Assembly: GCA_002256385.1 (NCBI GenBank)
Contig: NKJD01000005.1
Location: 1 to 64,000 of the forward strand
Origin: Flavobacterium sp. BFFFF2
Lineage (GTDB): Bacteria > Bacteroidota > Bacteroidia > Flavobacteriales > Flavobacteriaceae
Reading direction: 5' to 3'
Length of the DNA: 64,000 nt
In this document: piece by piece, positions 42,302 to 50,661 of the stretch
Layout: every line of letters begins with the position of its first letter
How positions within the stretch are numbered: position 1 is the first letter of the stretch
The notes under the pieces: model-generated
What the model saw: the letters and a program-made list of their open reading frames with translations, nothing else
Told to the model about the DNA's origin: nothing
Database searches by the model: none
Program-made: the position numbers and the translations under genes

Positions 42302-43801
42302 TTACGATTCCAATGCCCTAAAATGTTGGTGCAATAGACGTCGCAACTTTTCTAGGTATTCATCGGCCAACCATTGCTGGTAATTGGAGGTTGTTTTACC
42401 TAACAAACGGACATAACTGCGAATGCGGTATTGAATGTCATCAAACAAAAGAAGACTCAAAGCCTTGGCCTCCTGATAAGAGTGGGCACTTTCAATACAA
42501 ATTTCAAAATGATTGTCAAGCGAACGATCGAGCACTGCTTTGGGCCGCAATTGTTGTCGGGTAATTTCATGATACACCGCCTCAACATCAAAACGAAATT
42601 TTTCGGGGTGTTTAAATTTTTGTCGCACAGCTTGAGGCAACTCAAACACCATAAATTGTTCAATTTCTTCATCGGAACGCATCGATTGCACGTAAAAATC
42701 GGGGTGTAAAAACACATCACGCCAGTTGAGTGGCGACTCCCATGGACCAAAGCGTTCCACATTATTACCTAAGTCAATTAAAGTGAAATGATTTTTGCCG
42801 TGTATGCGCCTTGATCCACGCCCGATCATTTGAAAGTATAAAGTTAATGATTTGGTAGCGCGGTTTAATATGATGCACTCCACGCTGGGTTCGTCAAAGC
42901 CAGTGGTTAAAATACTCACAGATGACACCACCGCGCCCGGGGTTTTGTGAAACCACCGCAAAATGCGCCTGCGTTCTTCGGCTGTGGCACTGTGGTCTAA
43001 ATGCTCAACGGGGATTCCCACTTTGCGAAAATAATTGGCCACCCCTACCGAAGTGGCGATGCCATTGTTGAAAATAAGGGTTTTCTTTTTAAAAGCATTA
43101 TCCTTATAAGCTTCAAATAGCTTGTCTATCATCAACTTACTACCGTATAATTCATCGGATGATTTAACTGTGTAATCTCCGTTGGAACCTACCTTTAAAT
43201 TAGTAAGACCCACTGGATAATGTACGGTTTCGGCACGTGCCAGATAGCCATCATCTATCAGCTTGGAAATGGGTGCACCCACCATGAGTTCCGTGTAAAA
43301 ATCATGCATCGGATTTTTATTGTTGGAACTCAAAGGCGTGGCGGTTACGCCAATAAATCGGGCTTGTTCAAAACGGTGAAATATTTTCTGAAACGAGTTG
43401 TGGTGGGCTTCATCTACGATTACCAAGCCAATCCCTTCAAAGCTAAACTTTTTGTCGCTGAGGCGGTTACTCAACGTTTCAATCATCGCCACATAACAGT
43501 CGGGGGAATCTTTTGCCTCCCAAGGCTGGGTAAAGCGATCGATGGTAATGTGATTGATGCCAAATTCGGTTAAAATGCCCGAAGTTTGTTTACTGAGCTC
43601 CACCCGATGGGTTAAAATGAGCACCCTTTGCCCGTAATCTTGAATAAAACGCTGGGCAATGGCCGAGAAAATGACCGTTTTTCCACCCCCTGTTGGCAAT
43701 TGATACACCAAACGCAAAGCAGATTCAGCACGGTCAAACCGATCAAAGATTTCTCTGAGTGCAGCTTCTTGATAAGGGTATAATGTCTTAGTATTTGTCA
43801 A
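42302..43801 (-). CDS. SF2 DEAD/DEAH-box helicase, orphan
   Basis: 499-residue superfamily 2 helicase. Start is a TTG at 43801: no in-frame ATG lies close, and the TLYPYQEAALREIF opening is at the right distance from motif I. Motifs in order: LPTGGGKTVIFSAI (I), LTHRVEL (Ia), VDEAHH (II), GVTATPL (III), and QMIGRGSRR (VI). The architecture matches the helicase part of type I/III restriction HsdR or of RadD/ComF-like enzymes, but no nuclease, specificity or methylase gene is beside it. RadD (YejH) is the closest fit in size and motifs; there the enzyme acts in recombination-dependent repair. The assignment to RadD is tentative. Confidence 0.85.
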   Translation of the reverse strand: MTNTKTLYPYQEAALREIFDRFDRAESALRLVYQLPTGGGKTVIFSAIAQRFIQDYGQRVLILTHRVELSKQTSGILTEFGINHITIDRFTQPWEAKDSPDCYVAMIETLSNRLSDKKFSFEGIGLVIVDEAHHNSFQKIFHRFEQARFIGVTATPLSSNNKNPMHDFYTELMVGAPISKLIDDGYLARAETVHYPVGLTNLKVGSNGDYTVKSSDELYGSKLMIDKLFEAYKDNAFKKKTLIFNNGIATSVGVANYFRKVGIPVEHLDHSATAEERRRILRWFHKTPGAVVSSVSILTTGFDEPSVECIILNRATKSLTLYFQMIGRGSRRIHGKNHFTLIDLGNNVERFGPWESPLNWRDVFLHPDFYVQSMRSDEEIEQFMVFELPQAVRQKFKHPEKFRFDVEAVYHEITRQQLRPKAVLDRSLDNHFEICIESAHSYQEAKALSLLLFDDIQYRIRSYVRLLGKTTSNYQQWLADEYLEKLRRLLHQHFRALES

Positions 43802-43932
43802 AATAGGGTTCCAAAAAAGGTGGACAAAGATAGTCTTTCCCTTTTGATGTTTGGTGAATTAGTTTGATTCGTTAACATAACAATTTATGTTTGTTTTAAA
43901 GTTGAATTGTACCTTTGTCAATATTTAATTTA

Positions 43933-44042
43933 TTGAAAGATTGAAAGATTGAAGGATTGAAAGATTGAAGGATTGAAAAATTGAAGGATTGAAAAATTAA
44001 AGGATTGAAAAATTAAAGGATTGAAAAATTAAAGGATTGAAT
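43933..44042. repeat. ATTGAAAG/ATTGAAGG octamer minisatellite
   Basis: About thirteen 8-bp units (ATTGAAAG, ATTGAAGG, ATTGAAAA, ATTAAAGG) in tandem. Same unit family as 34729-34771 and the inverted tract at 50571-50600. Confidence 0.92.
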
Positions 44043-44092
44043 AATTAATTGAATGATTTGAATTTTGAATTGGAAGAAAACCTCAAACCTGA

Positions 44093-44179
44093 CCCGAGGC
44101 CCGCAGGGACGAACGGTGCATATGAAATATAAAGGAGGAAGCCCAGTGGGCTTCAGGTACGCGAGCTTTAGCTCGCCAA
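44093..44179 (+). repeat. structured interspersed element, copy 2
   Basis: Copy of the element at 34591-34686. The 49-bp core (44131-44179) is identical and keeps both hairpins (44138-44154 and 44161-44176). The 5' half is diverged, with a short deletion, but the CCC-N3-GGG hairpin is kept with a changed loop (GCA instead of ATT). It precedes the MscS gene by about 70 bp in the same orientation. Confidence 0.8.
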
Positions 44180-44184
44180 AACTA

Positions 44185-44245
44185 ACCTGAAACCTGAAAC
44201 CTGAAACCTGAAACCTGAAACTTGAAACTTGAAACTTGAAACAAA
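44185..44245. repeat. CCTGAAA/CTTGAAA heptamer tract
   Basis: Seven to eight 7-bp units, CCTGAAA x4 then CTTGAAA x3, ending CAAAA directly before the ATG of the MscS gene at 44247. The last units resemble the end of the heptamer tract at 34844-34960. Confidence 0.9.
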
Positions 44246-44246
44246 A

Positions 44247-45503
44247 ATGAACATCCAAGAAATAGTTTACGGCTGGTGTGAGCCTTTATTGCACAAAGCG
44301 CATTTTGGTGACTTATGGGCGTCATACATCAGTTTACTGGTGAACATTACACTCCTATATCTATTAGCAAACATCATTTACAAAGTGTTTCGGTATACCT
44401 TGGTTTCTGCTATGATTATTTTGGCAAGGCGAACCAAGACCCGTTTCGATGATTTGTTGGTGACCAATAAAACGGTAAAATACATCGCTTACTTAATTCC
44501 GTTGTTGTACGTCTACAAATCGGTGCCTGTGATTTTGCGGCAGTTTGTGTATTGGGAAAGTTTGTTCGGCAAAATGGTTGGCATCTACATTGTTTTATTG
44601 ATGCTTTGGATTATCCGATCCATTTTAAATGCCTTACGCGATTATTTAAAACTGAATCCGAAATTTAGCGACAAGCCGATTGACAGTTACATTCAAGTCA
44701 TCATGATTTTTTTGTGGGTGTTTGGGGTGATCATCATTATTTCTGAAATTTTTGACATAAAAAAGGAAACCCTCGTGGGGGTTTTAGGGGCTGTTTCGGC
44801 GGTCATTATCTTGGTATTTAGAGATACGCTATTGGGGTTTGTGGCCAGTGTACAAGTTTCACTGAATGACATGGTGCGCATAGGCGATTGGATCACTTTT
44901 GACCGCTATGGGGCCGATGGCGATGTCATTGAAATTAATTTGGCCACGGTGAAAGTCCGTAATTTTGACCATACTACGACCACCATTCCGACTTACAGCC
45001 TCATTTCAGATTCCTTTCGGAATTGGCGGGGCATGCTCGATTCGGGTGGGCGGCGCATTAAACGGTCCATTCTCATTCAGCCTTCGAGCATTCGATTTAT
45101 GCAGCCTGTTGAAATTGAAAACTTAAAACAAATTGAACGCTTGAGTGCTTATATTGAGAAAAAACAGCACGAAATTGAACATTTTAACGACACCCACCAC
45201 ATTGACAAATCGCTCCCCATTAACGGACGTAACTTGACCAATTTTGGTTTGTTCCGCAAATACATTACGCTGTATTTGGAACAATATCCGGGCATTCACA
45301 AAGACATGACGCTGATGTGCCGGCAGTTGCAACCCACACACCAAGGTATTCCCCTCGAAATTTATTGTTTTTCGGTAGACAAACGATTCGAGAATTACGA
45401 GTACATTATGTCAGACATCTTTGACCACATTTTGGCCTCCATTCCGTATTTTGATTTAACGGTGGTAGAAACGGGTAAAACGACCACGACCATTACAAAT
45501 TAA
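44247..45503 (+). CDS. mechanosensitive channel, MscS family
   Basis: 418-residue MscS-type channel. The ATG at 44247 is chosen because upstream codons lie in the heptamer tract. About five membrane helices occupy residues 20-200; the pore-lining TM3 is near LVGVLGAVSAVIILVFRDTLLGF (in two parts), followed by the beta domain with MVRIGDWITF and VKVRNFDHTTTTIPTYSLI. This cytoplasmic domain is longer than in E. coli MscS and resembles YbdG/YnaI-type channels. It releases solutes on hypo-osmotic shock. The esterase gene begins 13 bp after the stop. Confidence 0.95.
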   Translation: MNIQEIVYGWCEPLLHKAHFGDLWASYISLLVNITLLYLLANIIYKVFRYTLVSAMIILARRTKTRFDDLLVTNKTVKYIAYLIPLLYVYKSVPVILRQFVYWESLFGKMVGIYIVLLMLWIIRSILNALRDYLKLNPKFSDKPIDSYIQVIMIFLWVFGVIIIISEIFDIKKETLVGVLGAVSAVIILVFRDTLLGFVASVQVSLNDMVRIGDWITFDRYGADGDVIEINLATVKVRNFDHTTTTIPTYSLISDSFRNWRGMLDSGGRRIKRSILIQPSSIRFMQPVEIENLKQIERLSAYIEKKQHEIEHFNDTHHIDKSLPINGRNLTNFGLFRKYITLYLEQYPGIHKDMTLMCRQLQPTHQGIPLEIYCFSVDKRFENYEYIMSDIFDHILASIPYFDLTVVETGKTTTTITN

Positions 45504-45516
45504 TTTGGCTTGTAAC

Positions 45517-46695
45517 ATGACTTTAAAAATGCTGATTGCTGCAAGAATGAACTTGGTTATTACACTATTTTTTAGCCTTCAATTTGTTGGCTATTCACAA
45601 GAAATTGCGAAAGTGGCACAACTTCAATTACCATCAAAAATACTCGAACAAAACAGGCCTGTGCTGGTGTATACGCCCAAGCAATATGAGGAACGCGACT
45701 TGGTTTCCTTTGATGTTATTTACGTTTTTGATGCACAAAACAGGGAACTTTTTGACCTCGTCCATGCGCTGATGAATTTTGAGTCACCTGAAAAACAATA
45801 CATCGTGATCGGGATTGCTTCGCCTGCTTATGAGGAGACAAATTATTATAGGAATAGCGATTTCAGCCCGAAACCCCTACATGTGCCCATCGAAAAATAT
45901 TTGAGCAACAAGCCCAATGCAGAAAACTTTTGGCAGTATGTGCAAAATGAAGTGATGCCCATGATTGACCAAAAGTACCGAACCACGCAGGTACAATATG
46001 CCATCGGCCACTCGCTAAGTGCTTCATTTGTATTGGACAAATCCATTCATGCCCCCGAATTATTTACTGGGTTTATTTGCGTTTCCCCCAACTTGGCCTA
46101 CGACAACGACCGCTTGGCCAACGATTTTGTGGCAGCAGATTTCAAAAAAAGTGCTGCTCCTAAGTTTTTATACATCAGCCAATCGAATGAACCAAAAACA
46201 TGGGCAAAACCATGGGGATTGGCCTTTGAAAAAGTAAAAAACCACGTCAATAGCCACCCTGATTTTGGCAAATGTGACATCATACTTAAAGAATTTCCCA
46301 ATAATAGCCATTGGAGCGGTTTTGTCCCAGCTGTGCAAGAAGCGCTTAAATTACTGACCGTTTTTATTGATAAAAACCCTTATAAATTGGTGTCAAACAC
46401 ACAAGAAGTCACTTTTACCATTCGGGTGCCCAATAAAGAAGATGATGCCTACATTACTGGAAATCAAAACACATTGGGCAATTGGGATCCGGCCAAAATC
46501 AAATTACATAAAGTGTCCGCTTTTGAAAGACAAATTACTCTACATGTTCAATTTCCATTGGCATTCAAGATCACCAAAGGTTCTTGGCAATCACAAGCGA
46601 CCACCAACCAACAAACCGACAGCTTAGAAAACATTGTCATCAATAAAAAAAGTGACCATGCCATCAAGTTGACCGTTTTGACCTGGAATCAATAA
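45517..46695 (+). CDS. exported esterase with C-terminal CBM20-like domain
   Basis: 392-residue protein. The first in-frame codon of the open frame is a TTG; I use the ATG at 45517, while 45547 is the other candidate and starts directly at the signal peptide. The main domain (residues about 30-280) is the esterase D/enterochelin-esterase alpha/beta-hydrolase, with the nucleophile in AIGHSLSASF and IVIGIASPAY. The C-terminal 95 residues read TFTIRVPNKEDDAYITGNQ followed by LGNWDP, the classic start of a CBM20 starch-binding domain. A starch-like or ester-linked glucan substrate is implied, and the next gene is a GH97 glucosidase. Confidence 0.9.
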   Translation: MTLKMLIAARMNLVITLFFSLQFVGYSQEIAKVAQLQLPSKILEQNRPVLVYTPKQYEERDLVSFDVIYVFDAQNRELFDLVHALMNFESPEKQYIVIGIASPAYEETNYYRNSDFSPKPLHVPIEKYLSNKPNAENFWQYVQNEVMPMIDQKYRTTQVQYAIGHSLSASFVLDKSIHAPELFTGFICVSPNLAYDNDRLANDFVAADFKKSAAPKFLYISQSNEPKTWAKPWGLAFEKVKNHVNSHPDFGKCDIILKEFPNNSHWSGFVPAVQEALKLLTVFIDKNPYKLVSNTQEVTFTIRVPNKEDDAYITGNQNTLGNWDPAKIKLHKVSAFERQITLHVQFPLAFKITKGSWQSQATTNQQTDSLENIVINKKSDHAIKLTVLTWNQ

Positions 46696-46718
46696 ACCCA
46701 AATTTGTACATTCGTAGC

Positions 46719-48827
46719 ATGAAAAAACCAGCTCTTTTTATTTGTGTGTTCCTTACTTTTATTGGTGTTTCCTTTGCGGTAAATGGCCAAAAAGTAGTTT
46801 CTCCCAATGGCAATATTGAATTAACCTTTTCGCTTACCGAACTCGGCGAACCACAATATGAGGTTCGTTATCAGAATCAATTGGTTGTTTTACCCAGTAA
46901 ATTGGGCATCAAACTGAAAGATGACACCGCGTTAAGTTCCGATTTTAGCATTGAAACGGCAAAAACGGCTTTTGAAAGAGAAGTGTGGAAACCCGTATTG
47001 GGCGAAGTCGATGAAATTGTCAATTTATACAAGGAACTTTCGATTACCCTACTGCAAAAGAGTACCCAACGCCAAATGATCATTCGCTTCAGGGCTTATG
47101 ACGAGGGTGTGGCTTTCCGCTATGAATTTCCTGCACAGAAAAACCTGCATTACTTTGTGGTCGCCGACGAACTGACCCAATTTGGCATGTACGCCCATCA
47201 CAAAGCTTTTTGGATTCCCGGCGATTTTGACACCAACGAATACAGTTATAACGAATGTCAATTGGATGAGATAAGTACTTTTCCTGTTTCATGGAACAAT
47301 GGCATCGGTTTTAAAGGTGCCCGTGCTGCGAATCGGGTGCAAGCACCTTTGCAAATGAAAACGGCCGATGGCATTTACCTCAATATTTTTGAAGCCGCTG
47401 TTCAAAATTACCCTGTCATGCATTTAACATATGATGCTGAAAATAAAACGTTCACCAGCACCTTGGTGCCAAATGCATTGGGCGATAAAGCCTATTTAAG
47501 GACCCCATCACACACGCCTTGGCGCACCATCATGATGAGCCATGATGCCCGTGATTTGGTGGCATCCAAACTCATTTTAAACCTCAATGAACCCTGCGCA
47601 ATTACCGATACTTCTTGGATTAAACCCATGAAATACGTGGGTATTTGGTGGGAAATGCACGTCGGGGTTTCTACCTGGGATTATGCTGGGTCGCAAAATG
47701 CCCAAAACAATGGCCCATTAGTGGCCACTGGCAAACATGGCGCCACGACCAAAAATGCCAAAAAATATATTGATTTTGCAGCCAAACACGGCTTTGACGG
47801 CGTGCTCATCGAAGGTTGGAATACAGGTTGGGAAGATTGGTTTGGCAATTGGAAAGAAGATGTATTTGACTTCGTGACCCCCTACCCCGACTTTGACCAA
47901 GCCGAAGTAAGTAAGTATGCCGATTTAAAAAAGGTGAAACTCATTATGCACCATGAAACATCGGGTTCGGTGGCCAATTATGAACGTTGGTTGGACCGCG
48001 CTTTTAAGCAAACCAAAAAGTTTCATTATCCAGCCATTAAAACGGGCTATGTAGGCCGCATTATTCCAAGAGGTGAATGGCACGATGGCCAAACCATGAT
48101 TAATCATTATCACCATGTGGTGCAACGGGCCGCCGAACAGCAACTTATGATTAACTCACATGAAAGCGCCCGACCTACGGGCATGCACCGCACCTATCCA
48201 AATTACATTGCCGCCGAAGCAGCCCGCGGAAATGAGTTCAATGCTTGGAGTGTGGGTAATCCGCCGTCGCACGAAACCATTTTGCCATTTACTCGCTTAT
48301 TAGGCGGACCCATGGATTATACCCCCGGCATTTTTGAACTGCAAATGAGTCATTACAATCCAAGCAAAAAAGAACAGGTGCATACCACCTTGGCCAAGCA
48401 ATTGGCCTTGTATGTCACGATGTATTCTCCTTTGCAAATGGCGGCCGATTTACCTGAAAATTACGAAAGATACCTTGATGCCTTTCAATTTATAAAGGCA
48501 GTGCCCGTCAATTGGTCTGACACTAAGGTGCTTGAGGCCGAACCCAACGATTACATTACCATTGCCCGCCGCGGCAAAAATAGTGCCGATTGGTTTATCG
48601 GTGCCATTACCGACGAACAAGCGCGTACCGCCAATGTCATCCTCGATTTTTTAAAACCAGGCCAAAAATACGAGGCAACCATTTATGAAGACGCGCCCGA
48701 CGCCCATTGGCAAACCAATCCGAAGGCTTATAAAATCCGTAAAATTTCCCTTCAGTTTGGCCAGCAATTAGCCATTCCATTAGCGGCTGGTGGCGGTGCT
48801 GCCATTCATATTCAAGCCTTGAAATAG
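46719..48827 (+). CDS. GH97 alpha-glucosidase (SusB-like)
   Basis: 702-residue glycoside hydrolase family 97. The ATG at 46719 starts a good signal peptide (ending NGQ); an upstream TTG is in frame but unneeded. The N-terminal beta-sandwich begins KVVSPNGNIELTFSL; the TIM barrel has MKYVGIWWEMHVG, GVLIEGWNTGWEDWFGNW, and INSHESARPTGMHRTYPN with the Glu expected of the inverting SusB group. It cleaves alpha-glucosidic bonds in malto-oligosaccharides in the periplasm. There are no susCD genes adjacent, but the CBM20-esterase upstream by 23 bp fits starch use. The cysteine desulfurase gene starts 1 bp after its stop. Confidence 0.95.
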   Translation: MKKPALFICVFLTFIGVSFAVNGQKVVSPNGNIELTFSLTELGEPQYEVRYQNQLVVLPSKLGIKLKDDTALSSDFSIETAKTAFEREVWKPVLGEVDEIVNLYKELSITLLQKSTQRQMIIRFRAYDEGVAFRYEFPAQKNLHYFVVADELTQFGMYAHHKAFWIPGDFDTNEYSYNECQLDEISTFPVSWNNGIGFKGARAANRVQAPLQMKTADGIYLNIFEAAVQNYPVMHLTYDAENKTFTSTLVPNALGDKAYLRTPSHTPWRTIMMSHDARDLVASKLILNLNEPCAITDTSWIKPMKYVGIWWEMHVGVSTWDYAGSQNAQNNGPLVATGKHGATTKNAKKYIDFAAKHGFDGVLIEGWNTGWEDWFGNWKEDVFDFVTPYPDFDQAEVSKYADLKKVKLIMHHETSGSVANYERWLDRAFKQTKKFHYPAIKTGYVGRIIPRGEWHDGQTMINHYHHVVQRAAEQQLMINSHESARPTGMHRTYPNYIAAEAARGNEFNAWSVGNPPSHETILPFTRLLGGPMDYTPGIFELQMSHYNPSKKEQVHTTLAKQLALYVTMYSPLQMAADLPENYERYLDAFQFIKAVPVNWSDTKVLEAEPNDYITIARRGKNSADWFIGAITDEQARTANVILDFLKPGQKYEATIYEDAPDAHWQTNPKAYKIRKISLQFGQQLAIPLAAGGGAAIHIQALK

Positions 48828-48828
48828 C

Positions 48829-49968
48829 ATGAATAAACCTATTGTATATTTAGATCATGCCGCCACAACACCGCTCCATTCGGAAGTGGTGCGCCAAATG
48901 ATGGAAGTACTTAGTAGTGACTTTGGCAATCCGTCATCAACGCATCAATTGGGGCGCAAAGCCAAGCAATTAATGGAAACGGCCCGCAAAAAAATGGCGG
49001 CCATTTTGGGTGTACAAACTAGTGAACTCATTGTCACTTCTGGGGCAACCGAAGCCATCAATTGGATACTGAAAAATGCGGTGTCTCATTTGTCCATTCG
49101 CACCATAGTGTCCAGTAAAATGGAACACCATGCCACGTTGCATACCCTTGAATATTTATCGCAAAATCAGGGAGTTCAAATTCTTTGGGTGCGCAATAAT
49201 GAGAGCGGTGAAATAGATTTAAATCACCTAGCTGAATTACTTCAAAATCGGCCAGCAGCCATGGTGGCAATCATGCATGTCAATAATGAAACAGGCGTTG
49301 TAAATCCGATCGAACAAATTGGCACTTTATGCCAACAACACCAAGCATTGTTTATGAGCGATTGTGTACAATCGGCTGGTAAAATGAATCTAAACTTGGG
49401 GCAACTTCCGCTTGACTTTGCCGTTTTGTCGGCGCATAAGTTCAATGGCCCGAAAGGGATTGGTTTGGCATACATCAAAAAAGGAATTAGTATGACGCCA
49501 CAGTTACATGGCGGCGAACAAGAAAAAGGCTGGCGCGGTGGCACCGAAGCCGTCCATCAGGTGGTGGGTATGGCTGCGGCACTTGACTTGGCACATCAGC
49601 ATTTGGCCGACAACCAAGCGCATTTAACCGCATTACAAAAATACGCCATTTCACAATTAAACACCCATTTTGAAGGCATTCATTGGAATGGAGCCGATCC
49701 GTTTTGTACCATTCTCAATATCAGTTTCCCATGGCCAGCCGACATGGCGCCCCTGCTGGTGTTCCGATTGGATTTGTCGGGCATCGCGGTTTCTAGGGGT
49801 AGCGCTTGCCAATCGGGCAGCAGTAAACCATCGCATGTATTGGCTGAAATGGGGCCATCCAATTGGTTAATGGCGCCATCCATCCGCATTTCCTTTGGCG
49901 TAAATACCCAAAAAACGGATATTGACGCATTAGTTGAAGCCTTGCTGCATTTAAAACCAAATGGGTAA
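48829..49968 (+). CDS. cysteine desulfurase (NifS/IscS-like)
   Basis: 379-residue class V aminotransferase-fold enzyme. It starts with the typical PIVYLDHAATTPLHSEV. The PLP lysine is in LSAHKFNGPKGIG (near residue 205) and the sulfur-accepting cysteine is in RGSACQSGSS (near 326), a long-loop form. It takes sulfur from cysteine for iron-sulfur clusters or tRNA thiolation. It directly follows GH97 with a 1-bp gap, although the functions are unrelated as far as known. No iscU, sufE or tusA gene is next to it. Confidence 0.95.
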   Translation: MNKPIVYLDHAATTPLHSEVVRQMMEVLSSDFGNPSSTHQLGRKAKQLMETARKKMAAILGVQTSELIVTSGATEAINWILKNAVSHLSIRTIVSSKMEHHATLHTLEYLSQNQGVQILWVRNNESGEIDLNHLAELLQNRPAAMVAIMHVNNETGVVNPIEQIGTLCQQHQALFMSDCVQSAGKMNLNLGQLPLDFAVLSAHKFNGPKGIGLAYIKKGISMTPQLHGGEQEKGWRGGTEAVHQVVGMAAALDLAHQHLADNQAHLTALQKYAISQLNTHFEGIHWNGADPFCTILNISFPWPADMAPLLVFRLDLSGIAVSRGSACQSGSSKPSHVLAEMGPSNWLMAPSIRISFGVNTQKTDIDALVEALLHLKPNG

Positions 49969-50083
49969 ATTAAAATGGCACTATTAGGTATTGTCAAATG
50001 ATTTGAGTGGGAAGTTGTATTTTTGCGAACCCTTAATCCATCAAGGCACAATTTGTAAATTATTTGAAACTAACCATTTAAAA

Positions 50084-50515
50084 ATGAAATCAAATTTAAT
50101 AATCATTTTCATTTCTTTGATTCTCTTTTCTTGTAAAACTTATACTATTTCTAAAGCAAGTTTTAAAAGCCAATTCACAAAAACCAAAGAAATGAAAGAC
50201 AAAGAAGTCGTTATCAATAACCCGCTGTTCTTAGGGAATATAACGTACGTAGCAAATGATATTAAATCACTCAATGTGATTGACAAAGAAGGAAAGAACG
50301 TAAACATACCGAACACGCCTTCGTTAGAGATGAGGATTACGCATAAGAATGGTACAAAATATCATTTTTATTTTGATACAATTACCTTAGAAAACAATGT
50401 TTTAAAAGGAAGTCGTTCAAGGTTTATGCCCAATCTAACTAGGTCGATTCCATTTGACAGCATTGCTAAAATTGAAGTCCAAGAAGGCGGAAAAGATTTT
50501 CATTACCAAAACTAA
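50084..50515 (+). CDS. small lipoprotein of unknown function
   Basis: 143-residue protein. The ATG at 50084 begins a signal with a lipobox (IIIFISLILFSCKTY, Cys about residue 17). The open frame upstream to 49991 is non-coding. The mature part is short and beta-rich, with KEVVINNPLFLGNITYVAND (residues about 41-60) and a C-terminal SIPFDSIAKIEVQEGG. I do not recognise a family. A TATTTTTG -7 element at 50018-50025 lies about 60 bp upstream. It is probably an outer-membrane lipoprotein and a separate transcript from the cysteine desulfurase gene. Confidence 0.75.
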   Translation: MKSNLIIIFISLILFSCKTYTISKASFKSQFTKTKEMKDKEVVINNPLFLGNITYVANDIKSLNVIDKEGKNVNIPNTPSLEMRITHKNGTKYHFYFDTITLENNVLKGSRSRFMPNLTRSIPFDSIAKIEVQEGGKDFHYQN

Positions 50516-50554
50516 AAGTGGTCAACACCAATCAGGGATTTACACCGATCAAAC

Positions 50555-50600
50555 TTCAAACTTCAAATCCTTCAATCCTTCAATTATTCAATCTTTCAAT
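50555..50600. repeat. inverted octamer tract before mutS2
   Basis: AACTTCAA repeats then CCTTCAAT/TATTCAAT/CTTTCAAT units. These are the reverse complement of the ATTGAAGG/ATTGAAAG octamers at 43933-44042. About five to six units. Confidence 0.8.
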
Positions 50601-50661
50601 CAGTAGATCAGTAAATCATTCAATTAAATCATATTGAACTAAATAGCAGACATCATCCAAC

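Larger units (their letters stand above)
43802..44246. other. 445-bp repeat-rich intergenic region
   Basis: Contents: AT-rich lead, octamer tract (43933-44042), hairpin element copy 2 (44093-44179) and heptamer tract (44185-44245), ending at the MscS start codon. No promoter consensus is obvious. The arrangement parallels that at 34507-35021 with the order of the first two blocks swapped. Confidence 0.7.

Noticed and set aside
42302..43801. Type I or III restriction system
   Set aside because: Only a helicase is present; no methylase, specificity or nuclease gene beside it.
43933..44042. CRISPR array or attachment site
   Set aside because: Contiguous 8-bp units without spacers and no integrase or cas genes nearby.
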